Shown piece by piece: positions 13,397 through 27,500 of a DNA stretch of 64,000 nucleotides (positions are counted from its first letter, which is position 1; each line of letters begins with the position of its first letter). This DNA is from Callipepla californica brunnescens (lineage: Eukaryota > Chordata > Aves > Galliformes > Odontophoridae): NCBI GenBank assembly GCA_023055505.1, contig JALIRH010000001.1, positions 98,797,034 to 98,861,033 of the forward strand. Direction: 5' to 3'. The position numbers and the translations under genes are program-made. The notes under the pieces are model-generated. The model did not search any database. It had not been told where the DNA came from and worked only from the letters and a program-made list of their open reading frames with translations.

Positions 13397-16213
13397 ACAT
13401 AAAAAGTGGCAGTCGGTTCAGGGGGTTCAAAGAGCTTCTCAGTTTGTAGCAAGGAAGACTTCTGTGCCACACTGCAGTCTGGACCCACACCATTGTGGCT
13501 AAAACTCCACTGACGATGCCAGGTGCTCAGACATTTGGCTCCCATGTCATGCCTGCAGTGACACCTGTTTTGTCATTTACAACATGAAGGTGAATCCTCT
13601 TCAACTGTCATTTAAAATTTGCTGCGGAGATCCTGAAAACCATTCAACAAGGATTTCTTATGTGTTGTGAGGTATTTCATGTGGCCTCCATCCAAAGCAC
13701 TCCAGTACTCCCATGGCCTATTGGCCAGCCCTTTGCCCTGGATACCCTGAGGTGTCCAATGGCACCAGACATCTAGGGGTCATCAGAAGGCACTCGACAT
13801 CTAAGCTCAGGCACCTTAATTCAGTCATATAGATAATCTACTTCAACATGCCCTCATGTTAGCTGGAGGGGATTTTTAAAAAGAAAGACCATTCAGCCAG
13901 ATTGCATAGTCTTATTTGTCAACTGAGACTGTCTCAGCTTTGTGGTCCTCGCTCAGATAATATTTTTTTCTTTTTTCTTTTTCTCATCAAAATCCCTCAA
14001 AGGTGTCAGTTAAACTGTAATCTGCTTTCTTAGATTCTGAGGGGGGCATCTCAGTCTTTCAGTGCCTTTCAACTGTCTTCCTTTCATGTCTCGCAAAAGC
14101 TAAAATATATTTTCCTGTTCTTTAACCGGGACATTCCTGTGTGCTTGTCCACTGTTTAAAAGCATGCATATGCAATTAGAGTGGAAAAAGGAACTGGAAT
14201 TTTCAGAAACGAAAAGGTAAAATTACTTAACAAAATCAGATATGTAATTAATTCCTGATCTTTTCCCACTCCCAGGAGAGCACAGTAGTTTCACAGGGTG
14301 CAGTGCAGGTGTCCATGCACACCAGCAGTGCAGGTGTCCATGCAGCAGCCATGTGCCTCCCCAGACACATGGATTGGGGTTCACAGCTTCCCTCTCCATG
14401 CTCCCACGTTTGGTTCTCTGATGGGGAACTAACTCACCAACACGGGTAGAAGCAGAAGATCGGGGACTTTTCTCTCCATGTTACTCCATGTCTTCTTAGA
14501 TTGAATCACAACCTGGCGAACACAATTGGGTGACAGGGAGGAATGAACAAAAGCAGCAGATGATATCACACCACACAGTTCCTGTTTTCTGACACTGAAG
14601 AGCCCTGTCCTAACTTGCAGGGGTTTCTGTTTCCCCTGAGTTGTCAGTGGCCCTTTAAGTAACTCAATCTGTTCTCACTGCTGTCGAGATGGCTACTTTA
14701 AAACAAAAGGCTTCGTCAGATATAATCCTTCCAGTTTAAAATAGAGACGAGTTCAACAAGTTCTATATTTTACTTCTTTAATCCATTTCCTTATGATCAG
14801 CATTTACAGGAAAGCTTTAAACTTTTAAACTTGCAACTCATACAGTTTCAAACGTCACAGATGCTCGGCTGTTGCACTGAAACAAGAACTGGCTGGCAGC
14901 AAAAAAGAACCCCTCACTGCAATCTCAAAAAACAAACAAAAATGTTTGTATTTGGACAAAATAATGTGATATTTTGCATATGAGATTTAAAACATTGTAA
15001 GTAGTTAAGGCCTTGAGTTTATTTACCTGAAGGGAAAACCTTTTCTGGAATGATACTGTTGGGGACCTGAGTGGTTTTACATAAATACTAATTAGTTTAC
15101 TCAACATGCTTTCCAAATGACTCATTTTTTCAGAGCCATTTATGCCTGTCCTCAATTACATATTCATAATTTCCCACCTCATCTACTTTCAGATCTTATT
15201 TAGTATTTGAAACGTAAAACAAGTGTACAGCGACAGATTTAAATCAAACTCACATACACATTCTCACAAATGAGATCTAAGCAGTATCTTGGAAAATTCA
15301 TATGAAATTCTGTTCTAAATCCCTCTAAATGAGCACATTTGCACTAAACATTGTGATTAGAAACATTTCTTTATTTTTTTAAGCTATGAGAGTAATTAAA
15401 AAAAAATGGAAAAAAACTATCAGGGCATCTCAAGAGGATTCTCTATTTTAGATCCCAAAATAAAAACCGGATCTATCTTCAAAAAGGCATGCTCCAGCTA
15501 CCCTGCCTGCAATAGTGTAGATCTGCTCATCTGTTATATTCTATTTTCTTTAATAAGCTCCTAAGGATGTTACTGTTACTGTATTCCTATGTTGTGTTCA
15601 AATTTAAAAGGATGAGTCAAAATAGATCAAAGAGACTGATAGATAAGTGTTCACAGTATCTCATTTAGAATCAGTTATTTTCCTTAAACAAAATTGGATC
15701 TTGTGTAGTAAATAAAGTGAGTTCTACAAATCCGTTGTTCCAGGAAGGTTTTTTCCAGGATGACTCCATGGTGTTTGAAGTCCTGTCTGTTCCTCCTAGA
15801 CATCAGTGAGTTTCATCCTTCTTTGGACTTTAAGCAAATTTCCTCTAGAAAACTCCTTTGTAGTTTGCTCTCTCCTGACTGGTTTTTCCTCTTGAATCCT
15901 TCTGAATGCTGAAATACACCAAGTAGCCAACATCCTTGTTGGTATTTATTCACTTCTGGGAATTGTCAGACATACAAAACTTGTGAGTCTCATTGCCTTG
16001 CAGAATCAGGTCAAACATTAGAATCCCACTTTGTGATCAACAGGGCACTCTCCTTGTCAGGAAGGAAAAGATGGAAATGAATTAAACATGTAAGATCCAA
16101 GAGAGCTGTCAAGTTCTTTCACTCCTTTCATGATTGAATGAACAAGGTTAGAGTAACAAACTGACAGAGTAAATATGACGTGGTTTCTTGCCAACACAGG
16201 GACTTCCAACAGC
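13397..16213. other. Gene-free region between mariner copy B and a CR1 element
   Basis: No coding exon or RNA gene is recognised. It contains a 19-bp direct duplication (14301-14344) and assorted A/T runs. Short open frames (under 100 codons) lack any domain similarity that I can see. Confidence 0.55.
14301..14344. repeat. 19-bp direct repeat, two perfect copies
   Basis: CAGTGCAGGTGTCCATGCA occurs at 14301-14319 and again at 14326-14344, separated by 6 bp (25-bp period). The copies are identical, which suggests a recent small tandem duplication. Confidence 0.9.
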
Positions 16214-16643
16214 AATTTGGAAGCACTTGTCCTGTCAAGAGAGGCTGAGGGAGTGAAGCTCATTCAGCTTGGAGAAGAGATAGCCAGAAACCACCTGAAT
16301 CAGCTCCTTGTACCTACAGGGAGACCAACAAGGAGATACAGCCAAATCCTTCACAGCAGTACGTGGTAGGAAAACTAGAGGTAAGATGAAAAAAGGGAGA
16401 GGCTGTAAACAAACAAACAAACAAAGAAGTGAAAACACCAAAAGTCGCCACTGGAAGATAACCACCCCTTAGAGCAGGTTGCCCGGAGAGGTTGTGCAGG
16501 TTCCAGCTTCAGAAGTTTTCAAGGCCTAGCTGGATAAAGCAATGAACAATTTAGTCTAAGTTTATGGTTCACTCTGCTTTGAGCAGGACAGGATGAGTGA
16601 CTTCCCATGGTGTCCTCCTGTCTTAGTGATTCCGTGATTCTGA
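16214..16643 (+). mobile_element. CR1 LINE 3' fragment, sense
   Basis: The sequence follows the 3' end of chicken CR1 in order. It begins with TTTGGAAGCACTTGTCCTGT, continues with GAGGCTGAGGGAGTGAAGCT and CAGCTTGGAGAAGAGA. Later come GGTTGCCCGGAGAGGTTGTG, then TTTTCAAGGCCTAGCTGGAT, and the tail GATTCCGTGATTCTGA with the diagnostic 8-bp CR1 end repeat. It includes an internal CAAA-rich microsatellite (about 16405-16426). It is 5'-truncated, as nearly all CR1 copies are, so only untranslated and distal sequence remains and it is not mobile. Confidence 0.85.
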
Positions 16644-19150
16644 CTTTTAAGAGGACAGATGTTTTCAGTTGTCTGGAACCACAGCCACACATGTGGTTTT
16701 CTGTACAGAACATGAATTACAGAAATGTTTACCTTTGAAATCACTGCACTGGTAACCACAGGACATAGAAAAAGATCCTGTATTTTTGTACCAGCAACAT
16801 GTAAGGAGAGAAGAAAGTTATATTTACATCGTCTACACTTATTATTTTGGATATATAATACAAGGTGCAACTGAAAATATCAAAATTTATGGGCTTATGA
16901 TATAAAACCATCAGCAGAGACAGATGCCTCCAGAAAGTGAACAGAACATCTATTTTGGATTCATAAATCTAGGGTCAGTGTCTCCTCAATTTACAGATTG
17001 TGAGTTACATTGATTGGGATTTATATACAGATATAGCTATAGTTCTCTGATTCCTCTCACACAACTACTGGCTATATATGGGCACTGTTATTTTGATCAG
17101 CAACTGGTGATGAGATGTAATGTGTTCCCGTTGACTGTTATATTTTCAGCTGTATTAGAGAGATGTGAGTAACATGCTTATTTCGTAGGTCAGTAATTTG
17201 CAGATTGCATTCCACGGCACTTTCTACACACTATTTCCCCTTTTTTATGGTGGACGCTTTTCAATGTGGCCTGTTGAGAATTTAAACTTAACAATGAAGA
17301 TACTTTTAAAAAGACAAAGAAACTTTACATGCACAGATAGCTTTAGAAGGAAGGCAAACGGAATGTGCATGTGTTTGTTTTAACCCCCTAATGTAAATAC
17401 ATACATTCTGAAATGTATTTTAGTCCTCCAAGAAGCTAAGAGCAGCTCTCAAGATCACATGACAAGCAAAACATTTGTTAATCAGAAAAATTACAGCCTA
17501 TTCATACGTACTGTTTGATTATTTCCACTCTGACCTCAAAGATCCCTTTGTTGATTGAACTAGTTATAGTAACTTCTATTTATTTTTACAACTAGCTATT
17601 ATGAGTGCAAACTATCCTTATCTCCAAGTGATTGATAGGCGCATTAAGAAGCTGTTCAACAGGTTGCTAGGTTTGAAGAAATGCTTAAATCATGATTAGT
17701 TATTCCTTATCAGCTAAGAGTGGGCACTAAGCTCAGATAAATACATGGTGGCAAAAATTAAATTTTCAACGTCAAGTGCTCTCACTGTTTTCTGTTTGCT
17801 ATTGTTAAGCAGTGGTGCTACAGTTTCCCTTCAGTTTTATTTAAGGAGCATTTGGGCTTTCTTAGCAAACTAAATTGTCATGTTAGCGTGCTCAGGAGAG
17901 CTGAAAATCTTGTTCAATGATAACTTTCATAAGGCCTCTTCTGTAGCTGTGGTAAGTGGAGAACTATGAGTTACAGAAAGACACAATCACATTTTTTTCT
18001 ATTAAACATTTCACATAAATAACTTCTCTGGGTGATTTTTTTTTTTTAACTGTGTAGATGTTAGACTCATCAGAACTCTTACGTGGGGATTTATAGCTTT
18101 GTTTGTCCTACCCAGAATACAGTTTATAGTAGCAATATAGTGAAATCTGCCTATATTAATAATCACCAAATAACTCAGATAGTTTGGGTACATTTCCACA
18201 GGTTACTCCAGTGCACTTTGATGAAATTTGTGAGGTCAGTATATGGGAAGAAGCATGACTTAAACGATCAGAAAATAAAATGGAACACAGATCCTAGGTT
18301 CCTGTTTCTGGGAAAGGGAGCTGGATAATTCCAAGCCATCTGTCTCAAAGGAGGGCTGTTCTAAGATATTTGTCAAAACGTACTCTATGCAGTTTCTACT
18401 CCCTGAACTGTATTTGTAAATAAAGTCACACAGTGTGAACTGACAGCCAAATTGCAGGAGACTTTCTGCATGCAAATTCTGCCAAAGCAGAATGTTTTTT
18501 TTTTCTCCAGTTTTAAACCACAACTACTCCAAACAAACCTTTGACACAATTATATGGCAGATGAAAGCAGGGACATAGAATTAAAGCAAATATATCAACT
18601 GAAAAGACTAAAATGTTTCTGTTCCTTTCGACCCACATTTAACAAAGGGCAAAGGGGCTGAACTTCCACTCCAGTTTACACTCAAGAGTATGTGAAAGAA
18701 GGAAGGTTGGTTTTCAGGTGCTTCTGAAGCTATGAGATACTCCATCAAGCCTTCAAACACTTTCAGTTGCACAAGCAGACTTACAACTAACATTTTACTG
18801 TCCCAAGTGCAAGAAGTGCTCTAGCTGCTCTACCCAGCATGGTATCTCCCTGCCAGCGTTTGCTGTAGAAAAGGAGAAGGCACAGTCACCTTCACAATAG
18901 CAGCCTTATGCTTCCCAAGGGGATTTCCTTTCATGGAGGGAAGATCCACCTGCCTTGCAGGCAAGTTCGCCCATTGCTTTGCCCTGGAGTAGCAGTGTTG
19001 AAAATGAGGCCTCTGGTGTAAACCCAAATACAGCCCTAAAAGGCAGAGAGACCTGATAGATTCATAGGTTCCACTTGGGAAAGAGGGGTGGAGATCAGAT
19101 TAATTTACTGCAGCTTTTACACGTTAGAGAAGTTTGATTTGAATGGCAAC
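16644..19150. other. Gene-free region between two CR1 fragments
   Basis: It is AT-rich and non-coding as far as I can read. A poly-T run at about 18038-18048 and one near 18495 are the only simple repeats. No exon-like frame or RNA gene is seen. Confidence 0.5.
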
Positions 19151-19450
19151 CACAGAATCACAGAATATCCTGAGCTGGAAAACACCCACAAGGGTTACTG
19201 AGTCCAACTGCTGGCTCCACACAGGACCACCCAAAATTAAACCCAATGACTGAGAATGCTGTCCAAACTCTCCTTGAACTTGGGCAGCTTCTGGTGCAGA
19301 CCCTTTCCCTGACCCCCAGCTGCCCCTCCCTTGACATAGCTCCATGCTGTTCCCTGGGCAGAGCTCAGTGCTGTCCCTCCGCTCCCTGTGAGAGCTGCAG
19401 CTGCCATGAGCCTCCCCTCAGCTCCTCTGCACTGGGCATGGATGGAAAGA
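19151..19450 (-). mobile_element. CR1 LINE 3' fragment, antisense
   Basis: The plus strand opens with the reverse complement of the CR1 tail (CACAGAATCACAGAATATCC). It then follows the antisense consensus: TGAGCTGGAA, GAGTCCAACTGCTGGCTCC, CACACAGGACCACCC, then TGTCCAAACTCTCCTTGAAC. Further on come CTCAGTGCTGTCCCTCCG and GCCATGAGCCTCCCCTCAGC. An internal deletion joins two consensus regions near 19320. The far end is gradual, so 19450 is approximate. It is 5'-truncated and non-coding. Confidence 0.85.
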
Positions 19451-20975
19451 AGTCCAAATGAGAATTTGAGGGAAAAAAGTAGCAAAACCCTCTTCTCTGC
19501 TGGGAAGATCTCTCAGCTTTGAGAGATTGCCTCAATCCTTCACTGTGCTGGAGGAGGCAGAGGGGGGGCACACATCTCACACCTCCTCCCAGATCTCCTT
19601 GCCATCAGCCAGGATCCCCCAGGTATGCGGATGGGCTGTCTCAGCCTTTCCTCAGACATGCTCCCACATGGAACAGAATAGTTAAATATTCATTAAACAG
19701 AAAGAGGAACAGAAATGAAAGAGCACAAGGTGCTAATGTGAACAAGGGCCACTAGGCAGGAGAGGGAGAGCTGTGTGCCTGCAAAGATTCTACATCACCA
19801 AAGGTCTCATAAAAATACAGTGACAAATTCATTAAAGGCTATGATCCCCTTCAGTTTTCATAGAACCACAATTCCCAGGGAGATAGATAGCAACAATATG
19901 TAGGAATCCTTGCCGTGAGTCAAGCACTGTTCACTAAGTCACCAGAGAGACTCTGCACAGCAAAACTAATGTACATCAACGTCAGGGATCTGTGTGTGTG
20001 TGGCAGGTCTGTGAGGCTCGTGTGATGCTAGCATTTTTGTAGGCAGCCCCTATTGCTGACCCGACATCCCAAATGTCTGAGTGTCCATATGCAGGAGGCT
20101 GTCTTTTAAATCACTCTTAAGTGGAGTTTGAATCAAGGTTTGCCCATCCATCTCTGGCCTCTCAGCAGCCCCAACGACTCTACCATCTAGCTTGTAAAAA
20201 TTCAGTTATGTTAACGAACTTTCAAATTATAATCTCCTCAGTGTTGTATGTTTATCTTATGCTTCTTCTTGTTTACAACTGTAAAATTAAGCATAGATGG
20301 GATTGCAGGATCAAGGCAGTATTAAATTCCCCCACTGTGACCTCAGTTTGTAATTGCTTGCAGTGTTAGCATAGGATGAGTTAATATTCTCTGTCTTGCA
20401 GCCTGCGCACTTGTCATCCTTCCATGTGGCGTAAAATAACATTCTGAACCCTGGATTGTAAATGGCTTTTCTATGGTGCCAGTCTGCCCACCTTAGAGAC
20501 ATACTACCTTAAAGGAAGGAAGCTTCACAGGGAAATCACAGATGCAAAATCTGCCTTAAGGAAATAAGTGGGTGGCAGCATGTAATTAATAGAAGAAACC
20601 CTCCAGAAAGTACTTGCTACAGACAGAACCAGTCTTTGCAGGAGACAACCGTGACAAAATCCCAACCTTAATCTAATTTCTGTGGTATGCACATCTGAAA
20701 ATAAATAAACAAAAGCAATCTTAAGAATACCTCTCCCATTCAAGTCAGACTAGAACTTGATATGGGCATGGAACAAAGAGACTGTGAATTGCATGGTTTT
20801 GATATGACAGATCTAGCTGAAAGTCCATGCTCCTCTTGGCTGCACTAGTCAAAGGAGCGTGAAGGATTTGGGGTGCTTAGGTTGGCTTCGATGTTGTATG
20901 TGACCTGAGCTGTCTCTTGGAGTTTTGTGTCAGTCATCTGCTAGCCTGCAACAGCTTCATCAACGTTTATATGAG
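19451..20975. other. Gene-free region between CR1 and mariner copy C
   Basis: No supportable gene. A short TG run (about 19991-20001) is present. The neighbouring CR1 may extend some tens of bases into this interval. Confidence 0.5.
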
Positions 20976-21514
20976 GACAGACCTGAAAGTAATGCCTCCT
21001 ATTTCATAATGTCGTCTCACAGCATCAGAGGTGGATGGCAGTAGTGGCTGAATCTTCCCCCCAGTATTCCCCTACATATTGTTGCCAAGTGACAGATGGC
21101 AGCAGAAGGGCAGTCTGACAAAACGGTGTCCGACATGGAAGTGTGTATGAAATAAAGGCGCGTCACTGAATTCCTCCTTGGAAAAGATTGCATCCATTGG
21201 CATTCATCAGTGTTTGCTGAATGCTGATGGAGACCAAACAGTAGATGCGAGCACACTGAGGAGGTGGGTGGTGCGGTTCATCAGCAATGACGCTGTCACA
21301 GCAGCTGTTAACAGTTAACCTCTGCTGGTGAAGAGTTTGTCAATCACAGTGTGCAGGCTCCTGCCCATCACTGGTGAACATGCCTAGCTAATGATGTGAC
21401 TATGTTGCAAAATACTATTTTGTAGCTGAGAATTTGCTCCATCAACTAGGGTTCTTTTGCTCTTTGTTGTAGTTTCCATGGAAATAAATAGGAGGCATTA
21501 CTTTCAGGGTGATC
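20976..21514 (+). mobile_element. Mariner-type DNA transposon copy C (Galluhop-like), best-preserved TIRs
   Basis: Perfect 23-bp terminal inverted repeats are visible at 20982-21004 and 21486-21508 (core GAAAGTAATGCCTCCTATTT). Between them the plus strand at about 21182-21280 reads the mariner helix-turn-helix segment, including HQCLLNADGDQTVDAST followed by LRRWVVRF. This resembles the transposase N-terminal DNA-binding region. Frame breaks and the 0.54-kb length show that the catalytic DDD part is deleted. The TIR identity suggests that it, or its non-autonomous lineage, was mobilised more recently than copies A and B diverged. Confidence 0.85.
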
Positions 21515-24500
21515 CACATACATACAAAGGAACCAGGAAACAACCAAGAGAAAATGAAGTCATAGAAGCCTGAATGCAGCAGTTAGGGGACAGATGCACT
21601 GGGAAAACACAGAACTGAGAAGAATAACAATTCACAAAGTGAATCAGATTGCAGGTAGCCCTCAGCAAGCTTAATCACCCATTTGGTATGCCCCTGTATG
21701 GATCCCCTCATTGCTCCTTGTCTTAGCTGCAAGCTCCGACCACGTTCTTACTCCAGAAAGGCAAAGGAGAGGTAGGCACTGACTTCCAGCTGCTCTGCAA
21801 ACTCTGGTGCCCCACAGCAGAGCTTAGTGTTAGTAACCGCAGCCAGAGATGGGAACTGCCCCCCAGCAGGTAGAGCTGAAGCGATGAGGATCAGCCCCCA
21901 TGACCTTACAGAATGCACAGCTAATGAGGGTTCTGCCCCTCAGGCTGTCCCGTGAAGACCATGAGCAGGCGAAATCAACATTTAAAGAACTCTTTCAAAT
22001 GTATCCTACAGATATGGAAATCTGAGTGCTTCCCGTAAGCACCCTGTCCCACAGGGTGATCCTACGCCGAAAGGCAAACCCTCCGTGTCCTAGCTCACTG
22101 AAAATAGGCTGTAGCAGACAGTCTGGTCCTTGGGCACAGCTTGAACGTGGCCAGCAACACTACAGCCAGTGATTCTTGGATTAATTGTAGCTGTGGTGCG
22201 GCCTGGCTAGAACAGAGCTTAGAGGTGAGCACACATGTGCTGCCTTCTCCAGCTCCAGGAATGAAGGCAGCTGGTGCTCGGGTCCTCCCCGCAGCAGATC
22301 GCAGCCACAACTGCCCACGTCCCACATAGCTCTGAGCTCTTTCAGAAGCTCCAGGCGCTGCTGTTTCCTCCTCATTCTCTCTTTTTTCTTTTTTTCGCAG
22401 TGATTTAGAGCCATTGAGAGCACAACTGCAGGCATTTCCAAACTGATGAAAGGTTGCTCTCAGTTGCTTATCATCTAACAAAATGTAACAGTGTGGTCTG
22501 AAATTTCACAGGTGTTTAGCTATCTCTACAAGGTTTTCTTTTTATTCCCCTGCTATGTCTGAACGGATTTTGGCAATTCTGGCACGTAAAGCCATTCTTG
22601 AAACTTTATTTTAATGGTCTTGTGTTCCCTTGTTTTTTAGCCAGTCCTCTCAAGTTCACCACTAATGGCGAACCCAGCTCTGTGCCTTCCCCTACCACTG
22701 TGAAAACCTATCCAAATTCAGGCAATTAAAGAAAAAAGAAATGTTGAGATGTGCAACTGCTGAGGTTATTTTTTTTGGTTGCAGTGTCTCAAGTCCTGCA
22801 CAGTCACTGAAAACACCCACACTTCTCACAATTCCCTGCATGTGACTGAGCTGCACAAACATCCTGGGTACAGAACGCAGGCCTGGGCAGATGTCTACGT
22901 CTGGATTGCTGATGCAAGAAATCTGGTCTCACTGTGTAGGTAAAACCAAGTTCTTTGCTCGCATTCAGGTCAAGACTGTCCAAAACATTTGGCACTTTGT
23001 GACCAGGTCGTAGGATCCTCTTTGGTCTTAAGGTGGAACTGTGTTGCCTATGGATCCAAGCACTGACTGTTCCCACAGAACAACTGAGACAAAGGAAAGC
23101 AGATTTTCTTCATGACTTAGTGGCTGGTAGCAGTGAAACTTGTGAAGAAAGAAACTTGTGTCTTCTTCAAACACCAGGAGATTGTTGCTGGAACCAAGAC
23201 AGTGGGAAGAGGATTCTGAGCTGTGATCTGAAGACCAAGTCTGATCAGGAGGTCGGAATGAGATCTGCTGGAGAGTGATGTTTTTTGAGATGGATACGAA
23301 GCAGGCAACAGAAACCTAGACTGGCTGGGTGTGGAGATGGGGAGCAATGACTGTGTATGGAAAATTGGACTTGAAACTGGGACTTAGACAGACAGCTAGC
23401 TGAGAACAGCTGCTGCATCTGTACTTACTTGCTCTGCAGCATATCTCAGGGCCCTCGTTTCCTGGTCATCTGAATTGTTGGGCCTGTTGGGGCACGCTGC
23501 GGCTCACATCCAGCATACACATCCAGGTTTCTATCCTAGCATGGAGCTTGGCATGACTAAGTGTACATCCAGACATGGGAACTAGGAAGAACTCTGAGGT
23601 CTAATGGTGTAAACACAGACAGTATGTCTAGATAAGGAGCTTGAGAAAGCAAGACAATGACTACATGACCATGGCTTGCTAATGCAGACAAGCAGCTTGG
23701 GCATGAGGAAGAGCTGTATGGGTTAAGAAAAGACAACAGGATGAAGCAGTAGAGCTGGGGGACTCTTGTAGCAAAACTGTGGGAGAGGGAAGCAAGCTGA
23801 GGAGGGACATAGAGCTTGGAGGACCAGGGGCAGAGCAGACATGGTGTAGCTGCACTGAAAGACTGTGGGCTGGGCAGTGCAGCAGAATGCCTGACAAGGT
23901 CCAGAATGGAGCTGTGTGACCAGGCTGGGACTGGCTACAGAGGGAGCTGGGCATCAAGGTGAGAGGCTGGATGCAACTGGTACTTCTGATGTCCACTGCT
24001 CATTTAATTCCACCATTTAAGCCTTGTCTGACTTGTGAAAAGCAACCAGACACTGTAATACAACCTGTCCAGTGAAAAGATACTTGGTGATTGTGATTAC
24101 CTGCTTGGTTGTGGTACTGTAAGTAGAACTGTCTTGCTAAATGAATGTACATTTTTGCATCCAGCTTAATTATGATTATTCGGGTCAAGGATTCTGATTT
24201 ATTCTTGGGCCTAACCTGAAATACTAAATATGTATTTGAAATGTGGATCAGGCTTTTAGTAATTTCTCTGTTTGTCTGAATCCAACCTCTTACAGCTTTC
24301 TTAGATTTTTTTTTTTAATGCTGCTCACATAATTCTATAAAACATGTATCTTTATTGTGATACTTTGAAATTCAAGTCTCCCAACCACTTAAAACAAAAT
24401 CCTGCTAGTCCTAGGAGCTTCTTTTAACACTGACAATAGTAACTGGAGATAGACTTTCCCAGAAACATTATGCTGAAAGCCTCAACTCCTTTTTGTGGCA

Positions 24501-27500
24501 CCACACCTTTATACATGTCATTGGCAGTCTCTATTTTGTTTCAGACAGGATTTTCAATAAAATTGAAATGTGAAGACCCTACTTCTGCACTTTATTCCAT
24601 TGCATTTTTTCCTAGGTACTACAGAGAGTCTATGTGCTTCCACAAGTCCTACTCAGGCTGGTATCCAGTTTGCAGTCCTTGTATTTGTAATTAAAAAAAA
24701 AATAAATTGTTTCCCAGCAGTGTGCTTGCCAGGCCCCTTTTAGCAATGGAAATAAGTAGTTTGTGATCAGTGTCAACTAGCAAAAATTCCAATAAAGCTT
24801 TTTTACACCTCATGGCCTGAGATCAAGTCTTCCTTCTCTATTTGAGTGCAGTGACATTTCATTTCTATAAGTACCCATGACACATGATCCACTGTATTGC
24901 TATTTGGCTGGTCTCCAACCAGCCAAGCCAGTTTTGCTGTGGCTTGTTAGCTGCTGGTGGAACAATTTAATCCTGGGTTTTCCTTGTGTGAGGGGATTGG
25001 TATACCACTGAGGTGGGAGAGAACAGAGGGAATGCGATGGGCCTGATGTAGCAAGGAACGAGAGGACAAGTCTCTCTCTTGCTGTCTTCGGAGAGTAAAG
25101 GGTCTTCCTGGTAGCAAGTTGGCGAGATGGCTTTGTTAAGGGTGGAAATCCACTACACCGTCAGTCACTCTGTGATATGGGTTGCTGTGACAAGAGCGCT
25201 GACTGGAAGGAGAAAGGAAGGAGAAAACTGGATAAACTGGGGCTACAATTGGGAAATATGTGGGGAGGATTAGGGAAGGAGTGTGACTTTGAACAAAGGA
25301 GGCAAAGTGATGAGTTTTAGAGTTGCTGTAGAGATGAGAAGAGATCCATCAGGACTATACAGAAAGATGCCTGGATCAAAGGCACAAGAGACCTGCAGCT
25401 CTCGTTGCTTCAGTGCTGAAGAGTAGACAGCTTTTGTCCATAGGGAAGCTATGGAAGCGAGAGAAGCAGGCTCGCACCTCTTGATTGCTAGTTTGTTGGG
25501 TTGTTTGTCTTTTTTGTTTGTTTGTTGTTGTTTTAATTTCCAAGATTGTAATCCAATCTCCAAGTTCAGTCACGCTGTTTGAAGAAGTCTGAGCCAGTCC
25601 TGTCACACAGATGTCTGTAGATAGCTTAATTTTGCACTTAAAATCATAACATCTAGATTTTGCATGTCTGTATACCATAACAGTCGCTGTCTTCTGAAGG
25701 CATCAGGGGGCACAGATCCAGAATGTTTCCCTTCATGATCCCTTTGTAAAGTCTTCCTTTCCCAGGAATCTTTGTACCCCGACATGTCTGCCCATGCAAG
25801 ACTACTGAGGATATCATAGTGGTTAGACCAATAGTGGGCTAACATAAAATATCTTGTGGGCCTCATAGTCCCTGGGAAGGTAGTGGTCCCACAGGCATAG
25901 TGTGCAAAAGCTGTCTACCACTGTTATTATTCCTAATCACTAGAAGTTCCACTGTTTTTAGGCTGATCATAGAGGTATCAATAGAAACAGGAAAGTACTA
26001 GCCAGTTGGCTGTCTACACTGTTGTGTGGGATTAGGCACCTAAAATGTACTGAAAACTCTGATTCGAAATACATTGAAATCTTAACTTAGATGTAGGAAA
26101 TAATATGCAGGGAAGTATGATGGCCTGTATTTGCCTCAGAATATAGACCCGTAGGTTATGCTTTCCATTGGGCTGTAGCCATACTGTATCTTTGAGTCAA
26201 GTTATCTCTTTGGATGTATAGATTAACAGTTTTATAGTGGATTCCACTTCATTACTGCTAAAATACTATTGCCATATTCTCTTAGAACAAGAAGCATCTG
26301 AGACTCATGCAAATATTAGTAAAATGATTCCGATTATTTACAAATACAGCTGCAGGCAAACGTGCTCACTCAGATGCAGCTATTATTTGCCTGCTAAGAT
26401 GCAACGCAAACAGCCTACAAAGCCAAAGACCCCTGCAACAATTGCTTCTTTAAGCTGGCCATTACAAGCATTTCTTGGGGTAAATCAGACAGACAGAGGG
26501 ACAGCAGAAAACTCTGGAAGGGAGACAGGGAGCCATAGGGAAACCTGCATTTTGGGGAAGAGTATCAAATGTGTGAAAGGAAAAGGCTGAAACAAGAGTG
26601 CACTAAGGCAGTAAGAAAGGGGACTAAATGATGGTGTGGCCCCAGAAAGAACAAGGGGAAGGGGCTACCTCTGTGCCCATGAGACAGTGAGGTGCTAAAC
26701 CACACTGTTTTTGCAGAACCGACCAACAGATTTAGAAGGAAGGACAAGGGTTGTGGAAATACATGGATGTTCCTGGGAAAAGATGGGTTTTATCACAATG
26801 CCTTTCTTTACCATTTTGACTACTGAATTTGCTGCTCTTCTGAGGTATTCTGATTTCAAAGCTCTCAGTAAATGGGCAGTGGTGTTGCTTGACCAGAGCT
26901 CCTAAAGGATTACAATGTCCAGCATCCTTTGAGGATGTCAGTGTCAGCCTGGTTACATGCAAATCAATGTAAACATACTACTCTGGCCACACTCAGGAAT
27001 TCGAAATATGCTCACACTCTGAAGGGAGCCACGGCATTTTTTCATCTCTTACCTTTCCAATGGTTTATGAATTCCCAAGGTCAGAAGCAATAAAATATTA
27101 ACATCTAATCTGTCATACTGCCAATGAAAACTGTAATCTGGCCCCTGACCTCACGTGAGTACCAGGTTGTTAACTAAAGAAAGGAATCAAATCTTCCTAT
27201 AATAAATACTCCAGACTGTGACAGGTAAAATTCGGGTCATACGTCTCCTTTGAAGTTTTAATGGCCACTCCAATTTTATGATAAAACCACTCACCTTATG
27301 TTTGTAGTAATTTTGCAAAGCTCGAAGCGGCTCTACTCATCTCTGGTGAACAGTTCCCAAGGACAGAGCTCTCATAAAACTGCAAGCTTCAAAGGGATTA
27401 GACCTCTTCTTCTTTGCTCCCTCTCGCGCACATATTATTTTTTTAAAAGCAACATTTCTTCACATTTCCTCTTACACAGCTCCATGAGGAGCCTCCCAGT

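Noticed and set aside
22095..22481. 128-codon minus-strand open frame
   Set aside because: It is a mixed low-complexity Glu/Lys/Arg stretch with no domain and no exon signals. I could not support a gene.
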